DNA of 22,239 bases. Source: Plakobranchus ocellatus. Taxonomy: Eukaryota > Mollusca > Gastropoda > Plakobranchidae. Made by a program: the position numbers and the translations under genes. Positions 1 through 13,100 of this stretch are shown one piece after another; position 1 is the stretch's first letter; every line of letters starts with the position of its first letter. The notes under the pieces are model-generated. The model searched no databases. It worked only from the letters and a program-made list of their open reading frames with translations, and had not been told where the DNA came from. Location: positions 151,855 through 174,093 of the forward strand of contig BLXT01000545.1 in the NCBI GenBank assembly GCA_019648995.1, given 5' to 3'.

Positions 1-30
1 GGAGAGAAAGAGAGAGAGAGAGAGAGAGAG
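1..30. repeat. (GA)n microsatellite at the window edge
   Basis: The window opens in a GA dinucleotide tract, with one AA interruption near base 7. Its left limit is outside the window. Confidence 0.9.
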
Positions 31-1887
31 CTCATAGTGAAATTCATTAAATGAGGAAAGTAAATCCAGTCCAATTGTCAAATTGAATCTGACAAGAGAA
101 ACGGTCAAATGCTCTCTTCTCAAATCTTCAAGAGTTCAAAAGCTGCATATTTTGAAAACAGAACACAATTTCTAATGATCAGAAAACACCTTGGTGTTTC
201 CCTTGATTTTTCATCTCTGTTCTTTAAGTTTGGCTTCCGGATTATTTTAAAACAAAAAAATGAAAGCATCGAAGCTATTTCATGTACATTCAATAACTGA
301 ACTGAAGTTCAGGAAATATATTACCATTGCCTCTAGATTAAAAAACTTTTATGTTTAACAACTGCTCTGACTAACAAGCAAAATAATACAATTGTTTGAG
401 ATATAGATGCAGGAAAGCTAAAAATTGAGAAAGGTCAATTAGTATAAATAGAATCTAGAATCAAAGAATGAAAGAGGGAGAAAGAGAGAGATGCAAGGAA
501 AGCAAAACAAAGCCCAATAGCAGAGAACATCGGATAGAACCGGTAGAAGTAAATTTTAATGGTGTAGGAAAAAAAAAGCATTGCACATGACACAATGATG
601 CCAGCTTGTGGTTTTAATAATTATTATACTTAAAAAACTAAGAATCATCAAAGTATATGTATTTCAAAAACTTTTCATGAATTAATTGCAAGGTATCAAA
701 CTAAAGTGAAAGACAGATGCAATGGCACTTTAAAGAGTATTTTGTACTTGCGTTAGTTAATACATGGCAGTTTATTTGGAAAGCAAGGAAATGTTTTTTT
801 TCTTCTGATCTCATAAGCAAGACTCATGGGGTCACAGCCGTTACTTCTGGTGATGGTGGAGAATAAATTTCACCCCCAGAGGAAACAATTGATTGTAGTA
901 CGATTTCAAACTCTGCTTTCACAGTCACAGGGACTGTGAATCAAATACTTAACCAGGCTTCAGATTTATTCAATGAGTTATTGGCCTGACCCCACCCATA
1001 CACCCACTTGTAATTTTGAAATAAGGTAAAACATAACAAATACTGAAACTATTACAATGCATTTCTAAAGCGATAAAAATGTTTTTAAACCTTCCCCTCT
1101 CCCCATCACCTCCCTTGCCTTTGAGAAAAAAAGAAAAACAAGTTAGTGAGAACAGTGAAATAAAATGATATTAATCTAACTCAAAAAAAAAAAAAAAGAT
1201 GTTTAAAAATAACTTGCTGCTAAACATTTCCTTTTAGCTGGGCTGGAAAAAATATGCAGTAAACATAGAAAAAAATCAAAAGACAAATAATATAACAGAA
1301 AAATTTACAAAAAAATAATTACAAGGGCACATATAATTTGACGTCATACATTGTTTTTGGTGCAGACATCACAAGTGACAGTTTTGTTAACAAAAGTTTA
1401 AAGTAAATTTATCCTGCTTTAGAATGCTTCAGGAAATTTAAGACACATTTTGATAAATATTAACAAATTTCACAAAAAAGCTCTCACCTATGCAAAATCT
1501 TTTAGAGGAAATGGAAATGTGGCAGTCAGTAACTTAAAATGTGTGCAATGCAACCTGTGACTCATTTGGACTGAAGTCAAAACATATTTGTCAATAAACT
1601 TTAATTTTTCTGCTCATACATTGTCTCCTTCTAAACAAAAACAGATCATAGAATAAAATTCAATTTAAGACACACAGCTTGGCAATTACTCACAATTTAC
1701 ATTAAATCTATGGATCCTATGTTCATTCTGTGGTGTGCTATTCGAGACATGTAAAAATCAACAACATATAAATGTTTTCTCTGCATCTGTCTCACAGAAA
1801 TAAAATAAAGGTATACAATTTACAGGAAAACATAATATATGTTAGAGTAATATTATTGTAAAAAGGTGAGAAGTGAAGAAATCAATG

Positions 1888-1897
1888 TATCTATCTA

Positions 1898-1946
<49 letters not shown>
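1888..1946. repeat. (TATC)n-(TA)n compound microsatellite
   Basis: Three TATC units run into an uninterrupted TA tract of about 45 bases. It lies in the presumed 3' UTR or downstream region of the NRAMP gene and is likely to be length-polymorphic. Confidence 0.95.
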
Positions 1947-1947
<1 letters not shown>

Positions 1948-3862
1948 TGATTGCATGCATTTTCATAAGTATGTTTGCCTTACATGAATGTGCAGATTTT
2001 TAGTCATCAATATGTTTGCTCTATGAATATCCTTATCATATGTCCTCCTCCAAAAGCCCAAAATGCAATATCTCAAGCATCAAGCATCTGCTGACAATTC
2101 CTCTACAGTAAAAGACTTTATTTCCTATTCATCTTTTGGCGAAACAAAAAGCTGAAGGGCACAAGAAAAGGGTCGCCCAAATTGTAAAATAAAGTTACAT
2201 ACAATATTCAACTGGGCTTATCACAAAGTTGAAGCATAATTAACCTTAGTAGAGATAGCAATATAAAAATTACAGTGAACCTTTAAGTCAATGAGCTTGG
2301 ACCCATGGAGACCTTGGGTTCAACAAAAAATACAAGAAATTCCATAATTTCCTCTTTTTAGTAAAAAACTGTGCAACAAATCCCTAATTTAGCAATTTCA
2401 GGTTCAGACAAGGGAGGCAAGGCTGTTCCTGACCTTTTTTGGCAAAACGAAATCACAGATTAGATTTGAAACCTGTCTTGGTCTATGCTTCTATATGAAT
2501 GTACGTGTGAGACTGCGCCTTTTCATGTAGATGGGAATAGGGTGGGGTGAGTGTGAGAAAAACAGACTTTCTAAGAGGTCTGCACACTTCTTGATTTAAA
2601 TGGACCTATGATGGGTATGATGCAATGCATTATAAAATGGGAAAGTATAAAAGGTTGGGAAAGTGGGAGGCTGCCGAAAGAAAGGCAGGTTATGGGCATT
2701 CAAAAGGGAGGCCTATAGTCATACATAATTATGCTAGATTACAGTAGACCTAGCTAGACCTTTAGTACAAACCATGTATTGATGATACAAAATCTGAATA
2801 TAAACACATCTCTCTGTAGTCTATGTCTCAAATTCTGGTGGTTTGGGCTTTTGAAATGTTTTGTATCATTTCTTTTACAATGTGCACATAATTATTTATG
2901 ATTTTAGGGCAACCTTTTGTCCAATAAGGCCTCAGATTGGATGTGAATATAATGCAAGACATCAGTATCTTGTTATATTCAAGCTTTACTTTAGACAACT
3001 GATGTAAGAAAAAAAAAATAAAAGGTTTTGAAATAGACAGCACATGATGATAACTTGAGCTATGACCAGTTGCTTATATAGGAATAGGTATACTGCTGAA
3101 ATCAATATTTACAGGTAAAAATATCACTTTAATGTCACAAATCCTTGATAAACCTCTTTTTAATTAGATAAACATCTACATGGATATTTTAAAAAATGGA
3201 AAACAAGCATAATGTATGGGTGATAATATTTATTTAAATCAATAATTGGAAAAAGAAATGTAGGATATATGAGTACATGGAAATCATCTGAAACTGACCT
3301 AAAAAAAACTTTGCAACACTATATGGTTACGATTCCAGCCTGAAATCTACAGGTATTTTCTTGCCTTACTGCGCAGCCTCATGAGGGCTAAAAGGCTTGA
3401 GATTACCAAGTCATGAGCTGGGTGTATGACAGAGAGAACCCACAACACTATGTTTTGTAGATATAAAACAAAATCACAGCAATATTTTCTTTAGGCACCA
3501 AATGCACATCACACAGATTGTAAAATATAAATTTTTAAATCCCAGAAGGACAAAAAATGCAAGGACACTTTTGGCACCATGAAAATTATTATGTTTATAA
3601 CTGTTCTTATCATAATATAAATAAAGGTCATAAAAGTCGTATATGTAAAAGAAATACAAAACATTCTTGTAAGAGGCTCTAAGATTTTCAGCTAAGAAAC
3701 CCAGAGGCAAGTTACTTCTAGTGACAATTGTTGAATGTTTTTAAGTGTTAATTTTCAACAGTTTCATCAACATAATGTTTCAACTAGTTTTTCAGCTTTC
3801 ATCAAATCAATAGGTGTACAAAATTTGGAAAAAAAAAATATCAATTAAGTGTTCAATTCAGC

Positions 3863-3905
3863 TCCCCCCCCCCACTCTGCCAACACGTACACACACACAC
3901 ACACA
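3863..3905. repeat. Poly(C) tract and (CA)n microsatellite
   Basis: Ten C bases (3863-3872) are followed after 16 bases by a CA dinucleotide run ending at 3905. On the minus strand this sits about 140-180 bases downstream of the terminal stop, inside the presumed 3' UTR. Confidence 0.9.
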
Positions 3906-4042
3906 AATAATAATCTAAATTAAATCATGCTTCATGTGCTACGGCTTTTCCATGAGCCACAGTGCCCCAGTTGAATGGAATGGTCTATCTGCTTCACATC
4001 GCCCTCTCAATTCTTAGTTTATGGCTGAGACCTCGCTTTCTA

Positions 4043-4132
4043 TCACTTTGGTGTGTTAATTTCAGTGTTAATGTTCTCCTCTTCATTGATCATCAGGAAT
4101 GAAGTAGAGGTGTCAAACATTCCTCTGACATA
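4043..4132 (-). CDS. SLC11A2-like: NRAMP terminal exon 13: cytosolic C-terminal tail
   Basis: The exon encodes 29 residues and a TGA stop: [12 protein letters not shown], then [17 protein letters not shown]. The acceptor is strong: a long pyrimidine-rich tract ending TTTTGCCAG, phase 0 after exon 12. The resulting length of 550 is close to vertebrate DMT1, whose tail is also short, acidic and poorly conserved. The surrounding 150 bases are visibly less AT-rich than the intron, as expected for an exon and its 3' UTR. There is no direct sequence homology to prove it, so the call rests on splice signal, phase, position and composition. Confidence 0.66.
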   Translation of the reverse strand, partial: YVRGMFDTSTSFLMINEEENINTEINTPK

Positions 4133-7100
4133 CTGGCAAAAGGAAAGAAAGTAAGGGGATGAAAAAAAGAATGACAAGTATGTGGCTGCAGCAAATAAGA
4201 AAAAAAAATTCGATTTATTTAGATGTAATATAGAGCACAGATCATGTGTATGCAATGTTGGAGCAAATTTTTTGGGCCAAGATTTTTATTAATCAACATT
4301 GCTGTTTGAGAATGGAGCAAATGGACCAGAAATATGACAATTTTATACACACCTGTCCACAAGTAAACCTGTATCCATTTTAAATTTGTTCCTTTATTCT
4401 TTTAAAGGATTTTGCCACTGAATCCAGGAAAATGTAGAAGTGAAATGCTTTATATTGAATCATATTTCAGGTGAAATTGATAAACATAATAATCACAGAG
4501 ATTTTTAAAGTAGGAAAAGTGAAGATTGTTCCGAAATCATTTAGCTGTGCATAGTTGTATTTTTTTTCCTGTTGCCTTCAATATCTTTCAGCTAAATTCA
4601 ATACCCATTACCAATGACATGAAGCAGGAAAAACAATGAATATAAATCGTTTTTGGAGATTACAGATTTGATCCAACTCTAACATTCTGACACACTCCCT
4701 TTAGGCATCATATTTTATAAATTAATATCTTTTTCTTACCAGCTTCATGATATTAGCATTTTAGGGATTGGGAAGGATGCTGAAAAGCATTTATATAGGC
4801 AAAGTGATCTGCAGACCCCAGCTCAACATATTTTTAATAGTTGTAAACTCTCTAGCAAGTTTTAAGATTTGTCACTCAGATCTACAGTTCTTAATAAATA
4901 ATATGCATAAGGAATCCCATAAAACAACTACAGATTAAGATGGTTTAAAAAAAAAAAAAAGGATTATTTTTATTTTTTCTCTGTTTTTTAAAATTCTAGA
5001 CAGATTCTCTTTTCATCTAAAATGTAAACCCTTTCATGTATTAACTTCTTCCTCGTCTCATTGCTAAGAGTGGCATACTTTTTTTTTTAAAACAGGCTTC
5101 ATGAGATGAGAAAAAGCCAAGAGAAAAACAGAAAGAAAAGGTTTTTAAACTGCCTACAGCAGTACTAGCTTTGGATTCCATTGAGTCTTGTTTTCTTGTT
5201 CAAAGCTAAAGAGAAAAAAATCCTAATTTCTGAAGCAATTTTCGATTGACTATACATTAGGTTTAAGTGCTCAATCTTTGCCTAAATTCACATCGAGTTT
5301 CAATTCAGCACTGCTTCATCTATTTAAATTCTTCTTCTTTTTTTTTTCAGTAATCATTATGTTGCTTTTCAAACGAACATAAGCATAAATGTAAAATCAC
5401 GAGCCATGATATTACAGGCTCATGCTTCACATACATGTAGATTTTTTTTGTGGGCCTGACCTTTAAGAGCCACACATAATAGGTGATGAGGGGATTCAAG
5501 GATCCACTTTATGCCCTCAAAACAATAAAAAAATAATATCATCAGAACCTCTAAAAAACTGACTGGACCATCACCAGGCAAAAAAAAAAGGAAAGAAAAA
5601 GATGCCTACTTTATATAATTTTTATAATTAGCCATTATATGCCATACAAAAGGTACTTCTGTCTGACAATTTATAAAGAGGCTTAAAAGTTTTTTTTTTT
5701 TTTTTTTTTTTAATTATGAAGTCCATATTAGATGGATGGATCAGAAAAACTTAATGAATTTATGAGACTGAAAATGAAATATACTCAAATTCAATCTCTA
5801 GCCCTGTCTCAAAGAAAAATTGAATGCCTAAAAACAATGAAATATGTTAAAATAATTTTCCAACATATTAAAACAAACAGCTATTTCTCTACTTTTTTTT
5901 TTGTTAAGATAATGGTACAATCCCCATAAAGATGTAAGTATAGTAATGTGTACATATTAAAAGAAAAAGTAGAATTATTTCTATCACTACAATAGTTTTA
6001 CAAAATTGCAGCAGTTAGTGAGAGTCTACTTAAATTCTTTCACAGTCTGTTATTGGAAAGTGTATTATTCTCAAAGATAAAGCTATCTCCATTTTTGTTT
6101 TAAATAGCAGCGAAGCGACAACAACAAAAAATTACAAATGGCCAGAATGGTAACCAAACTCTGGCAAATTCCATCACAGCTAACGAGAGGAAAAAATTGT
6201 AAAGTTTCACTTAGAAATAAAAAAAAAAACAGCATAGAAACTACCTAAATAAAAATCAGCCTGTTTAAGTCTAACCTGTACAAGCAAATAACACCTTCAA
6301 TAAAAGAAATGACAACAATCTTCCTCTTGGTGTTGCTATTTCCAAAAAAACAGCACTATTGGTTGAAATTATGAAATACATATTGCACATTCTTGCAATT
6401 TGGAAACTTAAGTTTGAAAGAAAGCGATACAACTTAATGAAATAGAAAAAAAATTGATAGAGAAATTAGTGAATGCAGTCTACGAGAAAGCAACATTGTT
6501 CCAGCAATAGATTCAATTTCCAACTGGAAAAAGAATCTAGCAAGAATGACTTTTGAAGAGGAGTATTTGGTGCACCAGGTTATGGGCACCACAAAAGAAA
6601 ACCTCATCATTTTCTTAAGAAAAATGAGTCCCAGGCCCATTAAGAAAACTTTGATAGTAATAATAAGATAAAAAGAGACATGAGCAGAAGCTCTACAGAA
6701 GCCTGCATGACATTTGATGACTGTAGATTTGCTGTGTAGGCAGCTGAAAGTATGACATATCAACCGATTTAACTACAAGAAAAAATGAACAATTATCTTT
6801 CAGAAAAACACCTGGGCTTCCATGATGATGATCATGCCAAGGTTGCAGGAGTGAAACTCATGAATAAGTACATTCCAGATTTTTCATGAATTGGGACTTT
6901 CTATTTATCCCTCAACATTCAAAGCCAGAATATTGAAATGCCATTTTTATAATTCATAGGATCTCAGAGCATTTTCCATTGATTAATGTAGCGAAGTACC
7001 ATTAAAAAAGAAAAAGGAAAAAAATGATGCATAGAGCACAACATAATTATAGCCACCTGTCCTGATCATAATCTTAAAACATTGACATGAGAACAAGACT

Positions 7101-10100
7101 TCATTGCTTCAATGATTTGGTCATGCAGGACTAAAATTCAAGAACTACAGATAATTTGAAAGGTAATAGTGGGTACTTTATTTAACCCACACATAAAACT
7201 ATGCAATCTGCTTCCATGGGTATTATTTGAGTGTGTATAGGGCAATTCAGGCCTGCCAAGCATAAGCAGCAGAGTGCAAAGTGATTATTAGAATTACAGC
7301 AAATATCTGAAATACTTTTTTTTTTCCAAGCTGCAGTTATACACTTTTGATATTTGCACAGGATTTGCAAGAATTCTTCAGTGAGAGTATGTTAGAATTT
7401 CTGCATCCATAAGTTATTGTTTGCTACTCCCTGAAATGTCTTGCTCAAAAATATCTAATTAGCTTCCTTGCATTCCACACTTAAAGGAAATTTTTTATGA
7501 AAGTGTGCACAAACACAGATGGAAATAATTTGGCATGATGATGTACTATAAGTGTGCATGATACCTTGAAATAATATGAACTTAAAATTTTTGTGATGAG
7601 TTTTTTTCTTTTTTTAATATACTCCAGCATAAACACAGCCCAATCCATATGAGTTAAAATAAGAAGAGCAACCAAGTTCAGCATAAAATCCTAAATTGTC
7701 AGATCTTTGATAAAGAAAAGGGAAAGAAGCCAATAAAATTATTTTACATATTCCTTCACATTTCTGTGTAAATAAAACTCTTTATCATAAACATAAAAAA
7801 GACTTAGGACAAATGGAAGAAAAGCGGGTCCCAATAATTCTTTTTGCAAGGCACTAGGTCAACAACCATGAGTCAATTTAAAGAAGACTCATCTGGATAT
7901 AAAGTGCACATGATTGCAAACAATTGCAAAGCAAGGCATAACAGAAGTTTCAAAGCAAGATAGCCATAGGCAACAAAGCAGTTGAGAGCAGATTATATTC
8001 TTCCTGTTTTGGAACTATGGCCTCTTTGATAATTTGTAAGTGTTGATTTTTTTAGCCTAAATGAAAGCTGTTTTTCACTACCGCAAGTATATAATGATAG
8101 CATTTGCTTCAAGCTTAAAGGTGAAAATTGGTCTTGGCTTATTTTCTAAACTGTTAAGTTTAAAGCTGCTAAATAACTAGACAGGACTTTCTTTATCCTT
8201 TCAAGCAAATATACCAAGAGCATTTTTGAAAATGAAAGGGTGTAAGCGTGTGAGTGCGCGCGTGTGTGCGTGCTCATGTTGTGAAATGTAAAATAAGCAC
8301 ATGGCCTCTGTTCTTTGGTGGAAAACATGATAGGCAGATGACATGATTTTTTTTTTGCACTGTTCAATAGAGTTTGTTGTAGTGGACCATGCGAAAGCTC
8401 TCCATTTTAGGATATATGCTCATATACTCCCACAATATTCTCACCTTTACACTACCTACGCTATTCAACAAATTGAAGTATCATGGAAACATTAAAAGCT
8501 CTCATAATTTAATGACTTCAATCCAATCCTGCAATCAAAGAATTAGATGTCAAACTTAATGTGAGAAGACAGTATCTTTTGCATAGGATCAATAGAAACA
8601 AAAGAAACAAGATATTTCACATATTAGAGTAATCAGGAAAGGATAGGCCCATTGACAAATGATGGACCTCAACAATGAAAAACAAATTTTTTTCTTTGGT
8701 TTACCAACAGAGAACAGAATAAAATTCTGTTTATTGACTCTTAAATTGCAAAATAAACAAAAATTTATCACCTTCAAAATATGAACATTGAAGGAAGATT
8801 TTACCGATGACTCATGGAGGAATTTAAAGATAAAGCTTGCATATTGGCATTTTCTTCCATAGCAATGTTTTTTGTACTTTTGTTTTATCAATGCAATGAA
8901 TTTTAAACATAAAAATGGCAACCTTTTTAAGCTTAAGATCTGAGTACCGGTGGTGCTTGTAACGTTTCTTCTGTTTTGTTGAAAAAAAGTAACCTAAGAA
9001 TTATTTTTTTTACTCTTACTAAAAGTGTAAGATAAAACCTTTTTTACTGAGAATTCAACTCTAATGTATGTCCATATTTAAAATATTTGCTCTAAATCTA
9101 CATAGTATTGAGTCCAGGCTAGATGGCTCGCTCAAACCTAGATCCTGAACACTAACCAGAGTCTAGAACTGGAAGAAAGATTAAGATCTTTTTTAAATTT
9201 TGGGTCCAAAAAGAAAAGATTTTAAAAAGGGACTATTATAAGATTTGATTTCTAGATCTTGATCTAGATCTAGTAGTCATATCAAAACTTTACGATTCTC
9301 TAAACTAAGATGCAGATTCTCAAGATTTGTACTCTGTGTGACAAAGGTTTTCTGCTGCTTTGCTCTATCTATTTTTGTTCTGTATGCATAGCCTTTGCCA
9401 AGTTCTACTGACCTTCATTTTTGTCTGTTACCCGAATAAAAATGAACTTGTTGAAAAAAATCTATTTTTCTTAATCTCTTGGTTTTTATTTACCACAGTT
9501 GAATCAAAGGTATGTAGATTTTGGTCCATTAAAAATTAATTCTATCAAATGAGCAGTTAAAAGGAGTTGGTGGAGAAAAGTCTCACGTTAGCTTCTTATA
9601 ATATAGATGATATATAAATGTACAGCAATTAATTTAAAAAATAGCCTCTCATTTGCAATCCTTACAATGAAATGTTATCAACTTAATAAATTCAATTTAT
9701 TAAAATACTCGTTTATTTATGCATCTTTTGACTATCAAAATTTCTATTTCTATCAGCGTGCTCTAACGCCTGCAGTTTTATGAAGATGAATATTGTGCTT
9801 TAAAATAAAAATTCATTTCAAATAAAGGTGCTGCTTGGAGCATGCATTTTATCAAAAGAAACAATAAAAAAAAAAAGCCACAGCATAACAAATTAAAAAA
9901 CACCCACAAATTTACCCACACTAACACACAGAAGATAATGCACAAAACCAAAACTGAAATACACTCTACACCAAAAAGAGTGACAGATAAAAGAACAAAT
10001 CATGAAAAGGAAAGTTAAAACTATGCAGACAAGAAAAATTTAGCTGACTTGAAACAGAGAGGTAATGAACAGAAATATTATGTTAAAAATTGTGCAGTGG

Positions 10101-13100
10101 ATTACTTACTCAATGTTCTGTAAACCCTAGAATGCAGAAGCCAAAATTGCACCAAGATTATTTCACATAAATGTAAATAATTCATCTCCAAATAATAATA
10201 GAGACCCTTTAAGGTAGGTGCTTTCTAGTTTTTAACAGATCTAAAAGCACAAAAAATTCATATGCAGAGGTTTAAAAAAAAAACCATTAGTATGACAAAA
10301 AATGGGGATTTTTTGGAGAGGGCCTCCAACAACCATTTTTGCTACAGAAATTTTGATTTACTTGTATTTACTGTTGGCTGTTTTTGTGTGAGATTATTTC
10401 AAAATGTATTTTTTTTGGTGTGATATTTTTCTTTCTTTGTATTCTTTTCAATAACAAAAAAAAAAAAAAAAAGGAAAAAAAATTGAAATGAAAAACCTTG
10501 TTTGCTTAGAAACAAAACTGTTCTTGCTGCTGAGAAAAATCACTTGACTCTTCTTTGAAGAAGATCATTGTTTATATTCTAAAGAAAATAGGAAATTAGG
10601 AAGATATACAACTACTGCACCCATAGAAACAAGCACTCTAGGAAGATGCTTCGGGGGTTCAAGAAGATGAATAAATTCAACAAAAAATATAACCAGCAGT
10701 TTAAACTTATGCACTAAACAGGAATAAGATTATACATAGAAACGTACTGCAGCCTTTTTCAGTTGAAAAACAAGTTTAACATCACATCACTAACTACTGA
10801 AGTCCTTCAACTTAGTCAGCAATAGGAAATAGACTTGTCAGACACTAACAAAGCCTGATGGAAAAAACTGTTACGGATATATTTAATGCAAAAATGAATT
10901 GACAAGTGTCCCAAACTCTTTAAAAAAAAACACACCTTCTATTTTTGAAAAAGACATCCTGGGTTAGAGTTTGAAATTGATGTTTAAGAATTTTTTTTTT
11001 TTTTTTTTTAGTGTGGGGGGGGGAGATTAATTTTGAGGTCATTATTGCTTTAAGAAATGAACTCTGCTTCATAATGAATAAAATTGTAAAGACGACATTC
11101 TTTAATATGCCAGAAAAAAAAAAAGATTGGTACATTTAAAGTGCAATCATAAAACTTATATACTGAATGTTCCATAGCATACGTATTCTTTAAATCCATC
11201 TCAAACATGAAGAGATTTTTTAAAAACTGATAAAATCAAATTTCACCTTGTCCAGGATGTTGCATGCCAATGATCACAATTATAAACCTTTGAAATGTAA
11301 TATTTATTTCATCTTGCTTACACCCCCTGTTTATGTATGACATAAGATAATGTATGTGAAAGGCAGCTATTCCAGGTTTTTTGTTTGTGTTTTTGTTTGT
11401 TTTGTTTTGCTTTCAATCTTTAACATGCATTTTAAACTGCCAGGGTGTTTCTAAGTAATCAAAAAGCATTGATTAAGATTATTAATTTCTACATTGCCAG
11501 TATCCCTCATATTTAATGTCAGCCATGCTCTTATTATCAAGGGCTTTTTTCATAGTTCAGCTTCGGTATTTTTTTTTACCTCAACAATAATAGTTCATCT
11601 CAATACAAATAATGCATTCACTTTCATATTGAAATTATCAGAGTAGTCTGCAGATACTGCTAGCAATTGAAAAAGCATAGAAAGCTTCAGAGCTAACGGT
11701 TTTCAGTGCTGTAGGGTGGAGGAAAATGTATAACATAAAGCATTTTAGGTTTTCAAAATAGCTTCAAACATCCTTATAAGGATGTTTTGTTCGATGAAGT
11801 TTCAATTCCATACAAAGATTTTTTTTTTCAAATAAAGCATGACTGTGTATTTATTAAACATGGATATTAATTTACAGATACAAGAATATGTCAGTACCAC
11901 TCTAAGCTTAATGATGTTGTTCTTAGCAAGCCAGATAACTCTTTCAGATACTTACAGGTATTTTGTGCACAAATGTTACACCCATCACTGCCAAACAGAA
12001 GAGGGCCTGCAGAAATTTAATAAAAAAAAAAAAAATTAAACACTTACAAAATAAAGATTAATTTTATATTGATCAATCAAGCTTTTAAAACGAAGTCAAT
12101 GACTATATTTTTTTGGTTGTTGTTGCTAAAAGCAAAATGCTACATAAGTGACTTCCATTGCTTCATTTGGAAAGGCATCTGAACCCTACATAAAAAAAAA
12201 ATCAATTTCTTGCAAAAATTCTTTTTCTGAATGTTGGTAATATGTATTAAAAAAAAAAAACACATGAGGATTTTATGCATTGAACACTGTATGCAATAAG
12301 GTTAATCCCAAATTCATGCTTAGTGAAAAAAGGAAAAAAAGTTATATTCATTATCAGCATAAATACATAAAGTTTCTTACCAGATATGAAACAAAAGCAA
12401 GATAGCAAAAAACAAGAATAGAGATGCCAAGGTATAAAGCCCAGTTGTTGGGCAAATCCTGGATGTATTCCACCACAAAGTACAAGTTGATAGCAATAAC
12501 TACAACTGTCAATAGGCTGGTCACAATCTTCATGCGCCTGCGGAAAAAAAAATTAAATTGTTAATTTTTGATTTTAGCTACTGAAGTACATTTTGTATCA
12601 TTCCTTTTACCATGGAAGAATGTAAAAGAAGATCTAAAGTAGGAGTCTATGCATGAAAAATAAACCCACACAAGTCCAATGGAGGTCTTAGAGAGAGCCT
12701 CCATCTATAAACTGCACTCTAGTTTAATGTTGCATGTTCAAATTTGAATAGCATATCTCTCAATGATTTGCACTTTTTCAAGGCTCTATATTTCATTTCT
12801 TCAGCTCTCATGATTAAAGTTTCTTTGACAAATTTCATTGCTAACCGAAGAGCCCCAATTAATATCAAACCTAATGAAAAGTATCCCTGGCCTAGCACTA
12901 TCAGATGTAGGACCTGTTTTGAAACTCCCTCAGCTGCACCTAAGCATGGAGGACTAAATATGCCATTGTTATCAGAAGCAGCAGAGTCCTCATTAAGCTG
13001 GTATTCAAGCAATCATATGGTCTCTATGGCCTAGTACTGTCAAATGGGATACCTGTTGTGAAAGTCCTTTATTCATGGCTGAATTTAGCATTGGGGAATA

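Larger units (their letters stand above)
1..4042 (-). other. Presumed 3' UTR and downstream flank of the NRAMP gene
   Basis: No conserved coding frame is visible on either strand over 4 kb. The first 150 bases after the stop (4042-3900) are less AT-rich, as expected of transcribed sequence. Candidate poly(A) signals AATAAA on the minus strand lie at 3234-3229, 2122-2117, 970-965 and 776-771; I cannot say which is used. The pentamer CAGTG does not occur on the minus strand here, so a canonical iron-responsive element (CAGUGN loop) is absent. The segment also contains the GA, TA and CA microsatellites. Confidence 0.55.
4133..11955 (-). other. Intron 12 (7.8 kb), no further gene recognised
   Basis: This interval lies between exon 12 and the terminal exon and is several times longer than any other intron of the gene. 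It is AT-rich with many homopolymer runs, short low-complexity tracts and a CTAGAT-like repeat near 9250. Open frames up to about 110 codons occur (for example 8921-8589 and 6763-6434, minus), but their translations show no family motif and read like chance. Part of it would be 3' UTR if the read-through stop at 11944 is used. Confidence 0.6.

Noticed and set aside
5308-5313. Second minus-strand CAGTGC as a possible IRE loop.
   Set aside because: Flanking TGAAG and TGAAT do not form a continuous five-pair upper stem.
6434-6763. 109-codon minus-strand frame in intron 12.
   Set aside because: No family resemblance and no composition shift, so treated as chance.
8357-8362. Minus-strand CAGTGC as a possible iron-responsive-element loop.
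   Set aside because: The five bases on each side (TTGAA and AAAAA) do not pair, so there is no IRE stem.
8589-8921. 110-codon minus-strand frame in intron 12.
   Set aside because: The translation is rich in Phe, Lys, Cys and Ile with no motif, as expected from AT-rich chance sequence; no splice context links it to the gene.
9118-9150. GGCTCGCTCAAACC-like sequence examined as a tRNA or SINE promoter box.
   Set aside because: No matching B box (GGTTCGA-type) at the right distance and no cloverleaf.
12719-13034. Overlapping open frames of about 96 codons on both strands in intron 10.
   Set aside because: No recognisable domain; they coincide with the degenerate direct repeat, whose 139-base spacing is not a multiple of three, so coding selection is not supported.
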